Source of the DNA: Lachnospiraceae bacterium
GTDB taxonomy: Bacteria; Bacillota; Clostridia; Lachnospirales; Lachnospiraceae
Direction of reading: 5' to 3'
NCBI GenBank assembly: GCA_022797535.1
Contig: JAAWKU010000003.1
Coordinates: forward strand, 1-59,468
DNA: 59,468 nt
Both the position numbers and the translations under genes were made by a program. This document shows, one piece after another, positions 42,177 to 50,129 of this stretch (positions are counted from its first letter, which is position 1; the number at the start of each line of letters is the position of its first letter). Below the pieces are notes generated by a model. The model was given only the letters and a program-made list of their open reading frames with translations. It was not told the DNA's origin and searched no databases.

Positions 42177-42935
42177 ATGGGCAAGACGAATTCCATGGCC
42201 GGCGCAGGTGAGCGGCTGGTCAATGGCCTGGTAAAAGAAAATCCTACTTTTGTGCTGATGCTTGGCATGTGCCCCACACTGGCCGTGACCACTTCGGCTG
42301 TAAACGGTTTTGGCATGGGGGCCACTACCCTGGTGGTGCTGGCGCTGAGCAATCTGATTATCTCCCTGCTGCGCAATGTGATTCCCAAGAAGGTGCGCAT
42401 CCCGGCCTTTATCGTGATCATTGCCTCCTTTGTAACGGTGGTGCAATTATTGCTGGAGGCTTATCTGCCCTTTCTGAATGACGCCCTGGGTGTGTATATT
42501 CCGCTGATCGTGGTAAACTGCATCATTCTGGGCCGGGCGGAAAGCTACGCCTATTCCAATGGACCGGTTCCTTCCCTGTTTGACGGTATCGGCATGGGAC
42601 TGGGATTCACCGTGGCTCTGACCTGCATCGGCGCGGTGCGGGAACTGCTGGGAGCAGGGGAGATTTTCGGCGCCCGGGTGATGCCGCAGGCATTTACCCC
42701 CATCGGCATCTTTGTGCTGGCGCCGGGCGCGTTTTTTGTGCTGGCGGCTCTTTGCGCATTGCAGAATCTGGTGAAAATCAGGGGTGCCAGGGCCGGAAAG
42801 GACACTTCCAAGATTGGTTCCGGCTGCAGTGAGGATTGCATGAACTGCGGGGAAAAAGGCTGTGGCAGAAGGAAATTCTATGACGACAGCGACGATCTGG
42901 TGGTGGAGGATCTGTCGGATCCGGCAGACTCTTAA
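42177..42935 (+). CDS. rnfE: Rnf complex subunit E with a cysteine-rich tail
   Basis: A membrane subunit with six helices, paralogous to RnfA. The core shows NPTFVLMLGMCPTLAVTTSA with the cysteine that, with RnfA, holds the intramembrane iron site, and YIPLIVVNCIILGRAE with a second. At 252 residues it is longer than the usual 200-230 because of a C-terminal tail GCSEDCMNCGEKGCGRRK with five cysteines and an acidic end. It starts 1 bp after rnfG. Confidence 0.95.
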   Translation: MGKTNSMAGAGERLVNGLVKENPTFVLMLGMCPTLAVTTSAVNGFGMGATTLVVLALSNLIISLLRNVIPKKVRIPAFIVIIASFVTVVQLLLEAYLPFLNDALGVYIPLIVVNCIILGRAESYAYSNGPVPSLFDGIGMGLGFTVALTCIGAVRELLGAGEIFGARVMPQAFTPIGIFVLAPGAFFVLAALCALQNLVKIRGARAGKDTSKIGSGCSEDCMNCGEKGCGRRKFYDDSDDLVVEDLSDPADS

Positions 42936-42970
42936 GCTGTGCTGTAACGCTTAATGAAGGAGACAGTGAG

Positions 42971-43555
42971 ATGGAAACAGTGAAAGAATTACTTGTCATA
43001 TTGATCGGCTCCTCGCTGGTGAGCAATGTGGTGCTCAGCCAGTTTCTGGGACTGTGTCCCTTTCTGGGGGTGTCAAAAAAGACCAACACCGCTGCGGGCA
43101 TGGGGGCGGCGGTAATCTTCGTCATAACTCTGGCCAGCGCGGTAGCCGGGCTCATGTATCGTTTTATTCTGCAGCCTTTACATATCGAGTATTTGCAGAC
43201 CATATGCTTTATCCTGGTGATCGCGGCGCTGGTGCAGTTCGTGGAAATGTTTCTGCGCAAGGCCATGCCTGCCCTGTACGAGGCGCTGGGAGTGTATCTG
43301 CCCCTGATCACTACCAACTGTGCGGTGCTGGGGGTGGCCCTGACCAATGTGCAGAAGGAATACGGGATTCTGACGGGGATTGTCAACGGTTTTGCCACGG
43401 CGGTGGGCTTTACCATAGCCATCGTCATTCTGGCAGGACTGCGGGAGAAAATGGAGCACAATGATATTCCGGAATCTTTTAAAGGAATGCCCACGGTGCT
43501 GCTCACCGCAGGACTGATGGCCATCGCCTTCTGCGGCTTTTCCGGACTGCTGTAG
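42971..43555 (+). CDS. rnfA: Rnf complex subunit A
   Basis: A six-helix membrane subunit of 194 residues. It has NVVLSQFLGLCPFLGVSK and the mirrored YLPLITTNCAVLGVAL, the two cysteine-bearing half-helices that with RnfE bind the membrane Fe-S site. AAGGAGACAG precedes the ATG. A structured repeat element separates it from rnfB. Confidence 0.97.
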   Translation: METVKELLVILIGSSLVSNVVLSQFLGLCPFLGVSKKTNTAAGMGAAVIFVITLASAVAGLMYRFILQPLHIEYLQTICFILVIAALVQFVEMFLRKAMPALYEALGVYLPLITTNCAVLGVALTNVQKEYGILTGIVNGFATAVGFTIAIVILAGLREKMEHNDIPESFKGMPTVLLTAGLMAIAFCGFSGLL

Positions 43556-43572
43556 GAAATATGCACAGGAAG

Positions 43573-43689
43573 TATATGGAACTATAATCAGCATATTCCC
43601 GGAAAGCGCACGGATTCAGGCGAGGCTGTCAGACGGCCGTGCCTGAATCGGGGAACTGGTGTGCCGGAAGGGAAGATGCGGAACTATAA
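43573..43689 (+). repeat. Structured intergenic element, copy B (between rnfA and rnfB)
   Basis: It begins with TATATGGAACTATAATC, then GCATATTCCCGGAAAGCGCA (43591-43610), a perfect 9-bp stem GATTCAGGC (43613-43621) with GCCTGAATC (43641-43649) and a 19-nt loop. A 27-nt spacer and TGCGGAACTATAA (43677-43689) follow, then GGAGG of rnfB. It aligns part by part with copy A at 34174-34302. Confidence 0.75.
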
Positions 43690-43702
43690 TGGAGGTAAGG
43701 AT

Positions 43703-44500
43703 ATGATAACAGGAATCCTTATTGCGGCAGTCATCGTAGGGGCTATCGGTATCTTCATCGGGTTGTTCCTGGGTGTAGCCGGAATCAAATTCAAAGTGGA
43801 AGTGGATCCCAGGGAGGAGGCCATACTGGGAGTGCTGCCCGGCAACAACTGCGGCGGCTGCGGTTATGCGGGATGCTCCGGCCTGGCGGCGGCCATCGCA
43901 GGAGGGGAGGCCCCGGTAAATGCCTGTCCGGTGGGGGGAGACAAAGTGGGCTCGCAGGTGGCCCAGATTATGGGAGTGGAAGCGGAGTCCGCTCAGCCCA
44001 TGGTGGCTTTCGTGCATTGCCAGGGGGATTGCGACAGAACCAGCCAGGACTACAAATACAGCGGCGCGGAGGACTGCCGTATGCTGTCTTTTGTGCCTAA
44101 CGGCGGTCCCAAGTCCTGCAACAGCGGCTGTCTGGGCTATGGCACCTGTGTGAAAGCCTGCCCCTTTGACGCCATCCATATTGTGAACGGCGTGGCCAGG
44201 GTGGATAAGCAGAAATGCAGGGCCTGCGGAAAATGTGTGGCCGTTTGCCCCAAACATCTGATCTCTTTGATTCCTGCCGGGGCAAAAGAAGTGGTGGCCT
44301 GCAGTTCCACGGACAAGGGGCCTGTCACCATGAAAGCCTGTACGGTTGGATGCATCGGATGCAGCCTCTGCGTGAAAGCCTGCCCGGCGGATGCGGTCAG
44401 GGTGGAGAATTTTCATGCTGTCATTGACCATGAGAAATGTGTGGCCTGCGGCGCCTGCATGGAAAAATGCCCCAAGAAAGCGATTATTGTCAACGAGTAA
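43703..44500 (+). CDS. rnfB: Rnf complex subunit B
   Basis: The ferredoxin-accepting subunit. It has 265 residues with one N-terminal membrane helix (about 2-25) and a Cys-rich domain, CGGCGYAGCSGLA (about 50-62, 4Fe-4S). Further ferredoxin-like motifs follow: CLGYGTCVKACPFDAI, CRACGKCVAVCP, CIGCSLCVKACPADAV and CVACGACMEKCPKKAI. The start at 43703 is directly after GGAGGTAAGG. An open frame 42 bp longer runs into the repeat element and is not used. Confidence 0.97.
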   Translation: MITGILIAAVIVGAIGIFIGLFLGVAGIKFKVEVDPREEAILGVLPGNNCGGCGYAGCSGLAAAIAGGEAPVNACPVGGDKVGSQVAQIMGVEAESAQPMVAFVHCQGDCDRTSQDYKYSGAEDCRMLSFVPNGGPKSCNSGCLGYGTCVKACPFDAIHIVNGVARVDKQKCRACGKCVAVCPKHLISLIPAGAKEVVACSSTDKGPVTMKACTVGCIGCSLCVKACPADAVRVENFHAVIDHEKCVACGACMEKCPKKAIIVNE

Positions 44501-44559
44501 CCCGCTGCGGCGGTGTGGAGAGATGCGGATAAGATGCAAATAGATAGGAGTAGAAATGG

Positions 44560-45651
44560 ATGAGATTGCCTGATGATAACAACGACAAGTCAGGGATGAC
44601 GCCCACGATTGTGTCCACGATTGTGGCGGTCAGCATGTTCGTGTTGGTGATTTTGCTGGTGGTGCTCTATATCAACCACAGGCAGAATCCCCCCAGGCGG
44701 CAAACGGGCGCGCAGCCGGCCCCCACAGCGGGAGCGGTGGCGGAAAGCTATCCGGATACCAGGGATCTGATCGGCGACAGCACACTGACCCCGGATGATC
44801 TGGATTTTTGGGATATGTACCCGGAAGAGACCCCGGAGCCGGAGAAGGAAGCCGGGGAGACGCCCAAGCCCCAGGAGAACGATCCGTCCACGGACGGCAG
44901 GCATACGCTGGTGGTGGACAGGGACGGAAAAGAAGAGTGGGTGCTGATCAGCCCCTACCTCCCCAAGCATGACTATGACTTTACCAAGCTGGTGTGCCAG
45001 TCAGATCTGATGAAATACTATGAGGACGGCAGGCAGACATCCTTTGTGGGGGTGGATATCTCCAAGGCAGAGGGATATGTGGACTACAATAAGTTGAAAA
45101 AGGCGGGAGTGGACTTCGTGATGCTCCGGGTGGGAGCCAGGGGCTACAGCAGCGGCCAGCTTGTGATCGACGAGTATTTTTCGGATAACATTAAGCGGGC
45201 CAGCGACGCAAAGCTGGAGATCGGGCTGTATTTTTTCTCCCAGGCCATAACGGAGGCCGAGGCCATCGAGGAGGCGCTGGTGGTGCTGCAGCAGCTGCAG
45301 GGTTACACCGTGAAGTATCCCATCGCCTTTGACATGGAATATGTGGACAACGACACCTCCCGGGTGGAGGGACTGAGCCGGGCCGACAAGACTGCCATAG
45401 CCAAGGCGTTTCTTGATACCATTCGGTTTGGGGGGTATGAGCCCATGATCTATGGAGACAAACATTGGCTGATTAAACAGATCGACTTATCCAAACTGAC
45501 CGGTTATGACGTATGGCTGTCCCAGCTGGAGGACGTGCCGGATTATCCTTATCGCTTCAGCATGTGGCAGTATGACAGACAGGCGTCCATCGACGGGATC
45601 TCCGGCAATGCAAGCCTGAACATCAGTTTTATAGATTACTCGGAAAAATAG
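44560..45651 (+). CDS. Membrane-anchored GH25 lysozyme-type muramidase
   Basis: A 363-residue protein with one N-terminal membrane helix (about residues 14-36), a Pro/Glu-rich spacer (about 38-125) and a GH25 domain (about 160-362). The domain shows FVGVDISKAEGYVDYNKLKK, VMLRVGARGYSSG, and the catalytic D-x-E in IAFDMEYVDND, with MWQYDRQASIDGI at the end. It should cleave the peptidoglycan glycan chain outside the membrane. AGGAG precedes the ATG, and it follows rnfB by 59 bp. Its last 16 bp overlap the convergent AP2-domain gene. Confidence 0.92.
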   Translation: MRLPDDNNDKSGMTPTIVSTIVAVSMFVLVILLVVLYINHRQNPPRRQTGAQPAPTAGAVAESYPDTRDLIGDSTLTPDDLDFWDMYPEETPEPEKEAGETPKPQENDPSTDGRHTLVVDRDGKEEWVLISPYLPKHDYDFTKLVCQSDLMKYYEDGRQTSFVGVDISKAEGYVDYNKLKKAGVDFVMLRVGARGYSSGQLVIDEYFSDNIKRASDAKLEIGLYFFSQAITEAEAIEEALVVLQQLQGYTVKYPIAFDMEYVDNDTSRVEGLSRADKTAIAKAFLDTIRFGGYEPMIYGDKHWLIKQIDLSKLTGYDVWLSQLEDVPDYPYRFSMWQYDRQASIDGISGNASLNISFIDYSEK

Positions 45652-46442
45652 TGGATGATTTTAGAGGAAACGGGTAGTGCAGAGTAGATTTCCGCATAGG
45701 CGGCAGGGGAAAGCCCCTCTACGTAATTGCGGAGGAAATTCTTGCGCAGCCCGTTTTTTTCCAGGATATCAGCGGCTTTGTTGTAGGCGATGGCGGCTTC
45801 TGCGGCGGTATCGTAAGTCCCCACTTTATAGTAGCCTTTTACATGAATCCGGGCGCTGTAGCGGCAGGAAGTCCCCTCCGCCACAGCCCGGACCCCATGG
45901 TAAGTGTTGTGTATATGCAGATTTTCCCTGCGGAAATCCGTTGGGTCACCGTTTCGGAATTTGTAATCTACGCCGGGCACGGCATAATTTTTGATGCCGT
46001 AGCGGGAGGCAATATTAACCTGCATACCATAGTCCGATACAAAGTAGTGGCCGCCCCGTCTCATGATCTTGTGAGAGGCATAGTAGAACAGGTCATCGGT
46101 GTCAAATTTCAATACATGATCGGGGGACAGATAATAGTAAAAGAAGCGGGGACGAATGTAGATGGGGGTTCCCAGATAGATGCCGTTGTCCCGAAAGTTC
46201 AGGAGAATCACCCATTTCTCGAAGCCCAGCACCGAAGTGGGGCGGTAGTCCTCCAGGGTCAGCTCCGATCCCGGGGCAACCAGCCTGGAAGCGGTGCGGT
46301 AAGCCAGATGAGCCAGCAGGGCATCCCGGTAACTGCCCAGGCTGATATGCCTGCGCCGATAGGTGAGGGAGGAACGGTAGTAGATCTCCCCGCTTTTTTT
46401 TGTGGCCTGGTATACGCCTTCCATGTGCCCTGCGTCTGTCAT
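45636..46442 (-). CDS. AP2-domain protein with a degenerate HNH-like core
   Basis: A 268-residue protein that looks derived from a homing endonuclease. The C-terminal part (about residues 188-232) reads YHGVRAVAEG...YSARIHVKGYYKVGTYDTAAEAAIAYNKAA, a clear AP2-type DNA-binding domain. Residues 8-50 (GVYQATKKSGEIYY...ISLGSYRDALLAHLAYRTA) look like a diverged second copy. Between them, VDYKFRNGDPTDFRRENLHI matches the end of HNH nucleases of the NGDxxDNRRENL type but has lost the histidine pair. The ATG overlaps the DHHW gene's stop (ATGA), so it is translationally coupled to a cell-surface acyl-transfer operon. The function is unknown. Confidence 0.72.
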   Translation of the reverse strand: MTDAGHMEGVYQATKKSGEIYYRSSLTYRRRHISLGSYRDALLAHLAYRTASRLVAPGSELTLEDYRPTSVLGFEKWVILLNFRDNGIYLGTPIYIRPRFFYYYLSPDHVLKFDTDDLFYYASHKIMRRGGHYFVSDYGMQVNIASRYGIKNYAVPGVDYKFRNGDPTDFRRENLHIHNTYHGVRAVAEGTSCRYSARIHVKGYYKVGTYDTAAEAAIAYNKAADILEKNGLRKNFLRNYVEGLSPAAYAEIYSALPVSSKIIHYFSE

Positions 46443-47689
46443 TCTGCCTCACCTTTTTCGTCCTTGCGTTCTGCGTTTTGCAGGATATCAATCACCTGCG
46501 CGATGGCAGGCATCAGCTTGCTGTCGTACCGTTCCACGGCTTCCATAACCAGTATATCGGCATTTTGAATGCTTTCCACCACTTCAGGGGCGTAGTCTGT
46601 GCGATTGTCGGAGGTCTCCCGGTAAGTGATGACACTGTGGGAGAAATCTTTTGCCAGATAGTCGATCATAAAACATCGGAAGGAATCCCCCACCATTACA
46701 AAACGCAGATCGTTGCCACAGTCTGACCGGGCGGAGTAGGTGCCTGTGGGCTGCTTGTCCCCCTGGACCTCTGACAGTGTGACCTCCGGCCTGTAGTTGA
46801 TGGCGTAATCTTGTTCGGGAGGATATTGGGAGGCGTCCAGTCCTCCCAGGATCAGCAGGTCGCTGGTGGTGGCGTCGCATCGGCCCACTTCCAGTTCCTC
46901 CAGGCCGGTGGTGGGCAGCCCCAGGGCCCGGTACAGCGCCTGCGTTCCCACATAGGCTCCTGCCTGGTTCCAGTGGGTGTCATACTGGTGATAGATCTGC
47001 CACTGGGCCTTGGCCTGCCGCAATTCCTCCAGGGGATAGAGAATGCTGACATTGGAGTGCTCCCGCACATAGTCCACGAACCGATCCACCCTCTTATAGG
47101 AATCTTCGATTACATAAGAAGGCATGTATTCCGAATACACCTGTTCCTTGTTGGGCAGGATCAGGAACTGCAGCCGGATTCCTTTTTCATCGCACAATTT
47201 CTGCAGCTGTACCATCAGATCCAGACAGGCCGCCATTTGTTCCTGCTCCATGAGGTTGGTTCCACGATAGGAGGAGATACTGTCGTCCCCGGCGAAAAAC
47301 AGCCAGTTCTGTCGCCCCAGCAGCACATTATTCCCCACCACCTGAGGGGCCAGGAAGTCACCGCTGTCCTGACCATAGAGCAGACGGGTGAGCCGCCCCT
47401 GTAAATGATCTGCGTAGATGCCCTCCAGGGCGCCGGAAAGTTTTTGCTGCCAGGAGATCAGCGTGCTGCGGAAAGGGGCGTTGTCATTGTAATAAGCCTC
47501 CAGCTGTCGGGTGTAGTCTGTCATATGGAATTCCCGGGGAAATTCTACTGCCGTTTTCTCCCCCAGGTCATAATCCAGTTCCTGATAAAGCCGGGGGCTG
47601 AAAATCCGAATCCCGAGCCAGAGCAGGGAGGGCAGGAGAAGAACGCCCATAAAGATGCCGATTTTTATGATTCCCATGTTTTTTTTCAT
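46439..47689 (-). CDS. DHHW-family acyltransferase-associated protein (AlgX/AlgJ-like)
   Basis: A 416-residue exported protein with an N-terminal membrane helix (about residues 8-27) and an SGNH-hydrolase-like domain. The family motif appears as YDTHWNQAGAY, and FVMVGDSF holds the serine. Such proteins pair with an MBOAT protein to move acetyl or similar groups onto cell-surface polymers. It lies 82 bp after the MBOAT gene on the minus strand, behind a 16-bp palindrome. Confidence 0.88.
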   Translation of the reverse strand: MKKNMGIIKIGIFMGVLLLPSLLWLGIRIFSPRLYQELDYDLGEKTAVEFPREFHMTDYTRQLEAYYNDNAPFRSTLISWQQKLSGALEGIYADHLQGRLTRLLYGQDSGDFLAPQVVGNNVLLGRQNWLFFAGDDSISSYRGTNLMEQEQMAACLDLMVQLQKLCDEKGIRLQFLILPNKEQVYSEYMPSYVIEDSYKRVDRFVDYVREHSNVSILYPLEELRQAKAQWQIYHQYDTHWNQAGAYVGTQALYRALGLPTTGLEELEVGRCDATTSDLLILGGLDASQYPPEQDYAINYRPEVTLSEVQGDKQPTGTYSARSDCGNDLRFVMVGDSFRCFMIDYLAKDFSHSVITYRETSDNRTDYAPEVVESIQNADILVMEAVERYDSKLMPAIAQVIDILQNAERKDEKGEAE

Positions 47690-47749
47690 GTTTTACTCCT
47701 GTAAGTATGTTCCACATCCACGCTTTCCATGCGGCTGATTGGAATTCCC

Positions 47750-47765
47750 CGCGTGGATCCACGCG
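47750..47765. repeat. Perfect 16-bp palindrome between the MBOAT and DHHW genes
   Basis: CGCGTGGATCCACGCG reads the same on both strands. It lies 6 bp past the MBOAT stop and about 60 bp before the DHHW start. It could fold as a short RNA hairpin or serve as a protein-binding site. Confidence 0.7.
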
Positions 47766-47771
47766 CTGCGT

Positions 47772-49238
47772 CTAAAACTGAAAATAGATAAAGGGATTGT
47801 AGGTCCCGGCGATAATGCACAATATACTGGCCGCCAGAACGGCGATCTGTACCGCAAAGGAATCATAGATCCGGGCGGTTTTTTTGCCTGCCCTCTGCAG
47901 GAATCCGGCCCCCAGAAAGGCGAAGGCCAGTGCCAGGAGCACCTGCATGGACAGGTAGGAGAGGATGCTGTACTGGGAGGTTCCGAAGGAGAAGAGCTGG
48001 CTCAGGTAGCGTTTGGCCACCACCAGGCTATCTGAGCGGAAGAACACCCATCCCGTCATGACAAAGAACATGGTGTAGGCCCAGTTTAAAGGCTTTACAG
48101 GGTTCTTTTGCAGAAGGCGGCCGAGAAACAGCCGCTCCGCCACCAGCAGCAGCGCATACATCAGCCCCCACACCAGAAAGGTGAAATTAGCCCCATGCCA
48201 GATGCCCGTGAGCAGGAACACCACCAGCAGGTTCAGACATGTCCGGGCCTGCCCTTTCCGGTTGCCGCCCAGAGGAATATACACATAATTCTTGAACCAG
48301 GAGGAGAGGGAGATATGCCATCTGCGCCAGAATTCCTGGATGGACAGGGAGGTATAGGGATAGTTGAAGTTTTCCTTCCAGTGAAATCCCAACATGCTGC
48401 CCAGCCCGATGGCCATATCGGAGTAGCCGGAAAAGTCATAATAGATCTGGAAGGTGTAGCAAATCATTCCCAGCCAGGCCAGCGCCGCTCCCAGCTGACC
48501 GGTTTCCAGCGCCCATATCTGATCCGCCACATTTCCCAGAGTATTGGCGATGAGCACTTTCTTTCCCATTCCGAAACAGAAACGTTTTATCCCGTACAGA
48601 AAATCTTCCCGGGTCTGGGTCCGCTGACGCAGCGCTTCGGCAATATCGCTGTATTGCACAATGGGCCCGGCGATCAACTGGGGGAACAGGGAGATATACA
48701 GGGCGAAATCCAGGATGTTGGTTTGAGGAGGGACTGTTTCCCGGTAGACGTCCACCACATAGGACATGGCCTGGAAGGTGAAAAAGGAGATGCCGATGGG
48801 CAGTACCACCTTGGCGATCTGCAGCGCCCCGGTCCCCTGCAGGGAGAATAATTCCGACAGGAAACGCCTCTGCAGCAGATCCCCCCGGAAGGCCATAACG
48901 GTTTCCACCATGGCCACCAGCATATTGAAGTATTTAAAAAAGAACAGGATCAACAGGTTCAGAATTACGGTGAGGATCAGAAGGGTCTTTCTGCTCTTTC
49001 CCTTTTTGCCTGACAGAAGGGAAGCGCCCAGGAAATTAAGGAGTATGACCCCCAGCATGATCAGGATGTAGGAAATGCCTCCCCAGGCGTAAAAAAACAG
49101 GCTGCATACCAGAAGGAAGAGATTCCTGCATCGCATTCTCCGCTGTTCATCAGATATGGGCAGCCATGTGAAGAGGGCATTGCCAATAATTACAAAGGGC
49201 AAAAAAACCCATAAAAAAATCATGGAACTGAACAGCAT
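47772..49238 (-). CDS. MBOAT-family O-acyltransferase (AlgI/DltB-like)
   Basis: A 488-residue membrane protein with about ten helices that carries an acyl group across the membrane for surface polymer modification. MBOAT marks are the DFSGYSDMAIGLG segment, the invariant LSIQEFWRRWHISLSSWF block with the first conserved His, PLGGNRKG, and the catalytic His in LLTGIWHGANFTFLVWG. AGGAGGT precedes the ATG on the minus strand. It forms an operon with the DHHW and AP2-domain genes. Confidence 0.95.
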   Translation of the reverse strand: MLFSSMIFLWVFLPFVIIGNALFTWLPISDEQRRMRCRNLFLLVCSLFFYAWGGISYILIMLGVILLNFLGASLLSGKKGKSRKTLLILTVILNLLILFFFKYFNMLVAMVETVMAFRGDLLQRRFLSELFSLQGTGALQIAKVVLPIGISFFTFQAMSYVVDVYRETVPPQTNILDFALYISLFPQLIAGPIVQYSDIAEALRQRTQTREDFLYGIKRFCFGMGKKVLIANTLGNVADQIWALETGQLGAALAWLGMICYTFQIYYDFSGYSDMAIGLGSMLGFHWKENFNYPYTSLSIQEFWRRWHISLSSWFKNYVYIPLGGNRKGQARTCLNLLVVFLLTGIWHGANFTFLVWGLMYALLLVAERLFLGRLLQKNPVKPLNWAYTMFFVMTGWVFFRSDSLVVAKRYLSQLFSFGTSQYSILSYLSMQVLLALAFAFLGAGFLQRAGKKTARIYDSFAVQIAVLAASILCIIAGTYNPFIYFQF

Positions 49239-49301
49239 GTCACTACCTCCTGATTAAATCTTTACATATTTTTATGGGATTTTGGCCATAAATACGAATT
49301 T

Positions 49302-49330
49302 ATTTTACCATATTTTTTATCTCTTAGCAA
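49302..49330 (-). promoter_or_regulatory. Promoter of the MBOAT-DHHW-AP2 operon
   Basis: On the minus strand TTGCTA (49330-49325) and TAAAAT (49307-49302) are 17 bp apart, about 64 bp before the MBOAT start codon. Confidence 0.65.
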
Positions 49331-49356
49331 TATTTTTAGGACTTGCTGTATAAACT

Positions 49357-49362
49357 TATAAT
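49357..49362 (+). promoter_or_regulatory. -10 box of the SleB-like hydrolase gene
   Basis: TATAAT stands 27 bp before the start codon in the divergent gap. The -35 position is only T-rich (TTTTAG), so a regulated promoter is possible. Confidence 0.4.
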
Positions 49363-49388
49363 AGTGGAATGTGTGAGAGGAGAGTCCT

Positions 49389-50009
49389 ATGTATAAAAAA
49401 GCGTTGGGAATTATTGTTTTGGTACATATGTTGTTTCTGGCCGGATATGTCTGTGTGGCGCTGGCCGGAGACAGTATTCAGATTGGGGAGCCGGTGACCA
49501 CCGCCACCCTGGACCGGGCCCTGGTGGCGGACGAGAGCAGCAGTGCCATGGGCGTGGCGGATAGAGCGGCGTCGGGGCAGCGGGTGGTGGATTACGGCAC
49601 CCTGGAAAAGCCACCGGCCTATGAACTGGGGGAGGAGGACTATGACATATTGCTTCGGATCGTGGAGGCGGAAGCAGGTGGGGAGGACGAGGACGGCAAG
49701 CTGCTGGTGGCCAATGTGGTGCTGAATCGGATGAACAGCGAGGCATTCCCGAATACCGTGAAGGATGTGGTCATGCAGCGCAGCGGCGGAGTGACCCAGT
49801 TTTCTCCGGTGGCCTCCGGGCGGATCTGGCGGGTGAAGGTCAGCCAGGAGACCATTGACGCGGTGCAGCGGGCCATTCAGGGGGAGGATATTTCCCAGGG
49901 AGCCCTGTATTTTGCTTCCAGGAGATATGCCGACAGCGGCAGTATGCGGTGGTTTGACCGGCGACTGACTTTTCTGTTCAAGCATGGCGGTCACGAGTTC
50001 TTCTTTTAG
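49389..50009 (+). CDS. Cell-wall hydrolase, SleB-like domain
   Basis: A 206-residue exported protein: membrane helix or signal at about residues 5-27, a spacer, then a Hydrolase_2 (SleB/CwlJ-type lytic) domain from about residue 80. That domain has LRIVEAEAGGEDEDGKLLVANVVLNRM with the catalytic glutamate, FPNTVKDVVMQ and TQFSPVASGRIW. SleB enzymes break spore cortex, but many such proteins in Clostridia act in vegetative wall turnover, so a germination role is not certain. AGAGGAGAG precedes the ATG. Confidence 0.9.
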   Translation: MYKKALGIIVLVHMLFLAGYVCVALAGDSIQIGEPVTTATLDRALVADESSSAMGVADRAASGQRVVDYGTLEKPPAYELGEEDYDILLRIVEAEAGGEDEDGKLLVANVVLNRMNSEAFPNTVKDVVMQRSGGVTQFSPVASGRIWRVKVSQETIDAVQRAIQGEDISQGALYFASRRYADSGSMRWFDRRLTFLFKHGGHEFFF

Positions 50010-50129
50010 CCGTTGCGCGGATGGGAGATTTATGCTATAATCACTCCAGTATTGGAAAGAGGCGGAAGAGAAATGGGACAGCCGGTCCCGGCAGGGAGGA
50101 CGGCGGGACCTGATTTGGAGGATTATATC

